A DNA stretch of 43,187 nt, taken from contig JAKPTO010000043.1 of the NCBI GenBank assembly GCA_029555085.1, forward strand, positions 1 to 43,187, in the 5' to 3' direction. The translations under genes were made by a program, and so were the position numbers. Numbering within the stretch: the stretch's first letter is position 1; every line of letters starts with the position of its first letter. This DNA is from a bacterium (lineage in GTDB: Bacteria > Patescibacteriota > Patescibacteriia > UBA1558 > S5-K13). Below are positions 42,207-43,187 of this stretch, piece by piece. Below the pieces are notes generated by a model. It searched no databases, was not told the DNA's origin, and saw only the letters and a program-made list of their open reading frames with translations.

Positions 42207-42989
42207 TTATTGTGAACTTGACATTTCATCAAGTGTTTGTAAATAAAGTTGCTTTAACTCATCATCTGAAAACTGACTAAGCTGTTCATTGGTAGCTCCA
42301 CCCTGTATCATAAGATCTTTTATTTCTTGTATTGACAAATTTTTGAGATTCTCAATCTGTTTTAATTCACCATCTGTTAATTTCTGTTCTTGTGATGACT
42401 CTGAATTTAAAGATGATGCTGGCGCTAACATTTGTTTCATTTGGTTAAATTCCTGCTCTGTTAATAAATCAACTGATTCTTTTTCATATCCAGTAGCGAG
42501 TAATATATTTTTAAATTCATTAAAATCTAAATTTTCAAAATCCAAACCTTTTAAAAAAGCCATGAATTCTGATTCGCTTTTTGGTATTTCAACTGTCATT
42601 TCACAATTTGCGCCTATACATTTTCCATCCAAACCTAGGATAACCTCATCATAATCAGAAACACCATCTAAATCAGTATCCTCTAGGTATGGACTAGTAT
42701 TATATAAATTTAACTCGTCATAATCTGGGAGTCCGTCTCCATCCGTATCTTTAATTCTATTTAAACCCTCTATCACGCTCGCCTTATCTTCTATTTCTAC
42801 TTCGGGTGTTATAAGAGAATTTTTAATATTTATATACATACCCAAAATTCCGAATACAATAGAAAAAACCCCAACTATAAACAGGGCTCTTATTATTATT
42901 TCTTGCCTAGAAAAATAATTTAAAAGCTTATTAAAAAACTTTTGAATTTTTGAATTATTGAAAGAATTCCTTGCTTGTTTTGAAGGCAT
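42207..42989 (-). CDS. Membrane-anchored protein with TSP3 calcium repeats
   Basis: The 260-residue protein has a basic N-terminus and one membrane helix (about 34-54). Two thrombospondin type 3 calcium loops follow (D-T-D-G-D-G-L-P-D-Y-D-E and D-T-D-L-D-G-V-S-D-Y-D-E) at about 75-110. The C-terminal half is acidic and Gln/Ser-rich, with helix-like repeats of L-T-[DE]-[GQ]-E and L-S-x-[FDQ]. It is the first gene of the operon with the giant secreted protein, which starts seven bases after its stop. TSP3 loops bind calcium and often sit in cell-surface proteins. A role as a membrane anchor or assembly partner of the giant protein is inference. Confidence 0.85.
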   Translation of the reverse strand: MPSKQARNSFNNSKIQKFFNKLLNYFSRQEIIIRALFIVGVFSIVFGILGMYINIKNSLITPEVEIEDKASVIEGLNRIKDTDGDGLPDYDELNLYNTSPYLEDTDLDGVSDYDEVILGLDGKCIGANCEMTVEIPKSESEFMAFLKGLDFENLDFNEFKNILLATGYEKESVDLLTEQEFNQMKQMLAPASSLNSESSQEQKLTDGELKQIENLKNLSIQEIKDLMIQGGATNEQLSQFSDDELKQLYLQTLDEMSSSQ

Positions 42990-43012
42990 AATAAAAATTT
43001 ATTTACATTAAT

Positions 43013-43041
43013 ATTATACTAATTTTTTAAATTAAAGTAAA
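43013..43041 (-). promoter_or_regulatory. Promoter of the giant-protein operon
   Basis: Minus strand: TATAAT at 43018-43013 with TTTACT 17 bases upstream (43041-43036). It lies about 24 bases before the ATG at 42989. The downstream genes have no other obvious promoter. Confidence 0.6.
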
Positions 43042-43080
43042 CAAATACGTAATAGCCCAATAGCTTGGCAACGCTTTAAG

Positions 43081-43091
43081 TGTAATAATTA
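43081..43091. repeat. Putative left terminal inverted repeat of the IS
   Basis: TGTAATAATTA is the exact reverse complement of 173-183 and lies 40 bases before the transposase start at 43132. See the matching entry for the right end. Confidence 0.4.
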
Positions 43092-43131
43092 AATATATAT
43101 ACAATATAATAATTATTAATCTTTAAAGTGT

Positions 43132-43187
43132 ATGGCATATACTATTAATCCTAATTTACCAAGATTAAGAGCTAAAGCAGTTAATAT
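43132..43187 (+). CDS. Transposase N-terminal fragment, cut by window edge
   Basis: An ATG opens a frame that stays open to the window end: M-A-Y-T-I-N-P-N-L-P-R-L-R-A-K-A-V-N. This resembles the N-terminus of IS481/IS3-like transposases in CPR bacteria, which carry a helix-turn-helix after such a start. Only 18 codons are visible. The family call rests on this resemblance and on the fragment at the other window end. Confidence 0.5.
   Translation, partial: MAYTINPNLPRLRAKAVN

Noticed and set aside
43042-43080. GC-richer stretch with AATAGC repeated and AGCTTGGCAACGCT, considered as a riboswitch or attachment site
   Set aside because: It forms no stable fold I can see and matches no known motif. 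It may be flanking DNA of the IS; nothing firm can be said.
1-43187. Reassigned genetic code (TGA as Gly, code 25)
   Set aside because: The DUF2090 gene ends at TGA with the expected ATGA overlap, and no long frame needs TGA read-through.

Overview
The window looks like chromosome from a member of the Candidate Phyla Radiation (Candidatus Patescibacteria, probably Parcubacteria-like). The grounds are very low GC (a sampled clpC line is 16 G+C in 60 bases), few Shine-Dalgarno sites, several apparently leaderless or short-leader genes, a SecG gene followed by a membrane-anchored family 5 solute-binding protein, calcium-binding thrombospondin type 3 (TSP3) repeats, and a giant Cys-rich secreted protein next to a polytopic VirB6/TrbL-like protein. 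TGA is used as a stop (for example in the DUF2090 gene at 22596), so the genetic code is the standard bacterial one and not the TGA-Gly code of Gracilibacteria or Absconditabacteria. The lineage assignment is inference; no rRNA is present.

Layout. Both ends carry pieces of an integrase-type insertion sequence: the last 44 codons of a transposase at 2-136 and the first 18 codons of one at 43132-43187, with an 11-base inverted terminal match at 173-183 and 43081-43091. From 0.2 to 5.4 kb lie a small membrane protein, a Cys-rich ferredoxin, ComF, ClpC and a GC-richer HD-domain gene that has its own promoter, strong ribosome binding site and terminator. From 5.5 to 14.9 kb a long minus-strand run reads, in transcription order, RNase J, a swivelling phosphohistidine-domain protein, a histidine phosphatase, a stand-alone PEP-synthase-type ATP-grasp protein, a decayed second copy of the 3' half of rnj, an unrecognised 583-residue protein, TrpS and HtpX.

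From 15.1 to 27.4 kb are envelope and housekeeping genes: a solute-binding protein, SecG, a YgjP-like metallopeptidase overlapping an L,D-transpeptidase with TSP3 repeats, a thioredoxin/DsbD-like redox operon, and a compact operon of a coiled-coil protein, phosphoglycerate mutase, a DUF2090 aldolase-like protein and a ZIP metal transporter. On the plus strand follow rpsF-ssb-rpsR and efp; the EF-P carries Arg at position 32 instead of Lys.

From 27.5 to 43 kb one minus-strand operon encodes a TSP3 membrane protein, a giant secreted protein of about 3,080 residues built from Cys-pair modules and jelly-roll modules, a 1,163-residue polytopic VirB6/TrbL-like protein, and a 613-residue protein of unknown function. 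This looks like a cell-surface or secretion apparatus.

Two parts could be undescribed systems. One is the split dikinase with its histidine phosphatase, sitting between direct repeats of rnj. The other is the giant-protein operon. No gap longer than about 150 bases lacks a gene or recognisable remnant, and I saw no tRNA, rRNA or CRISPR array.
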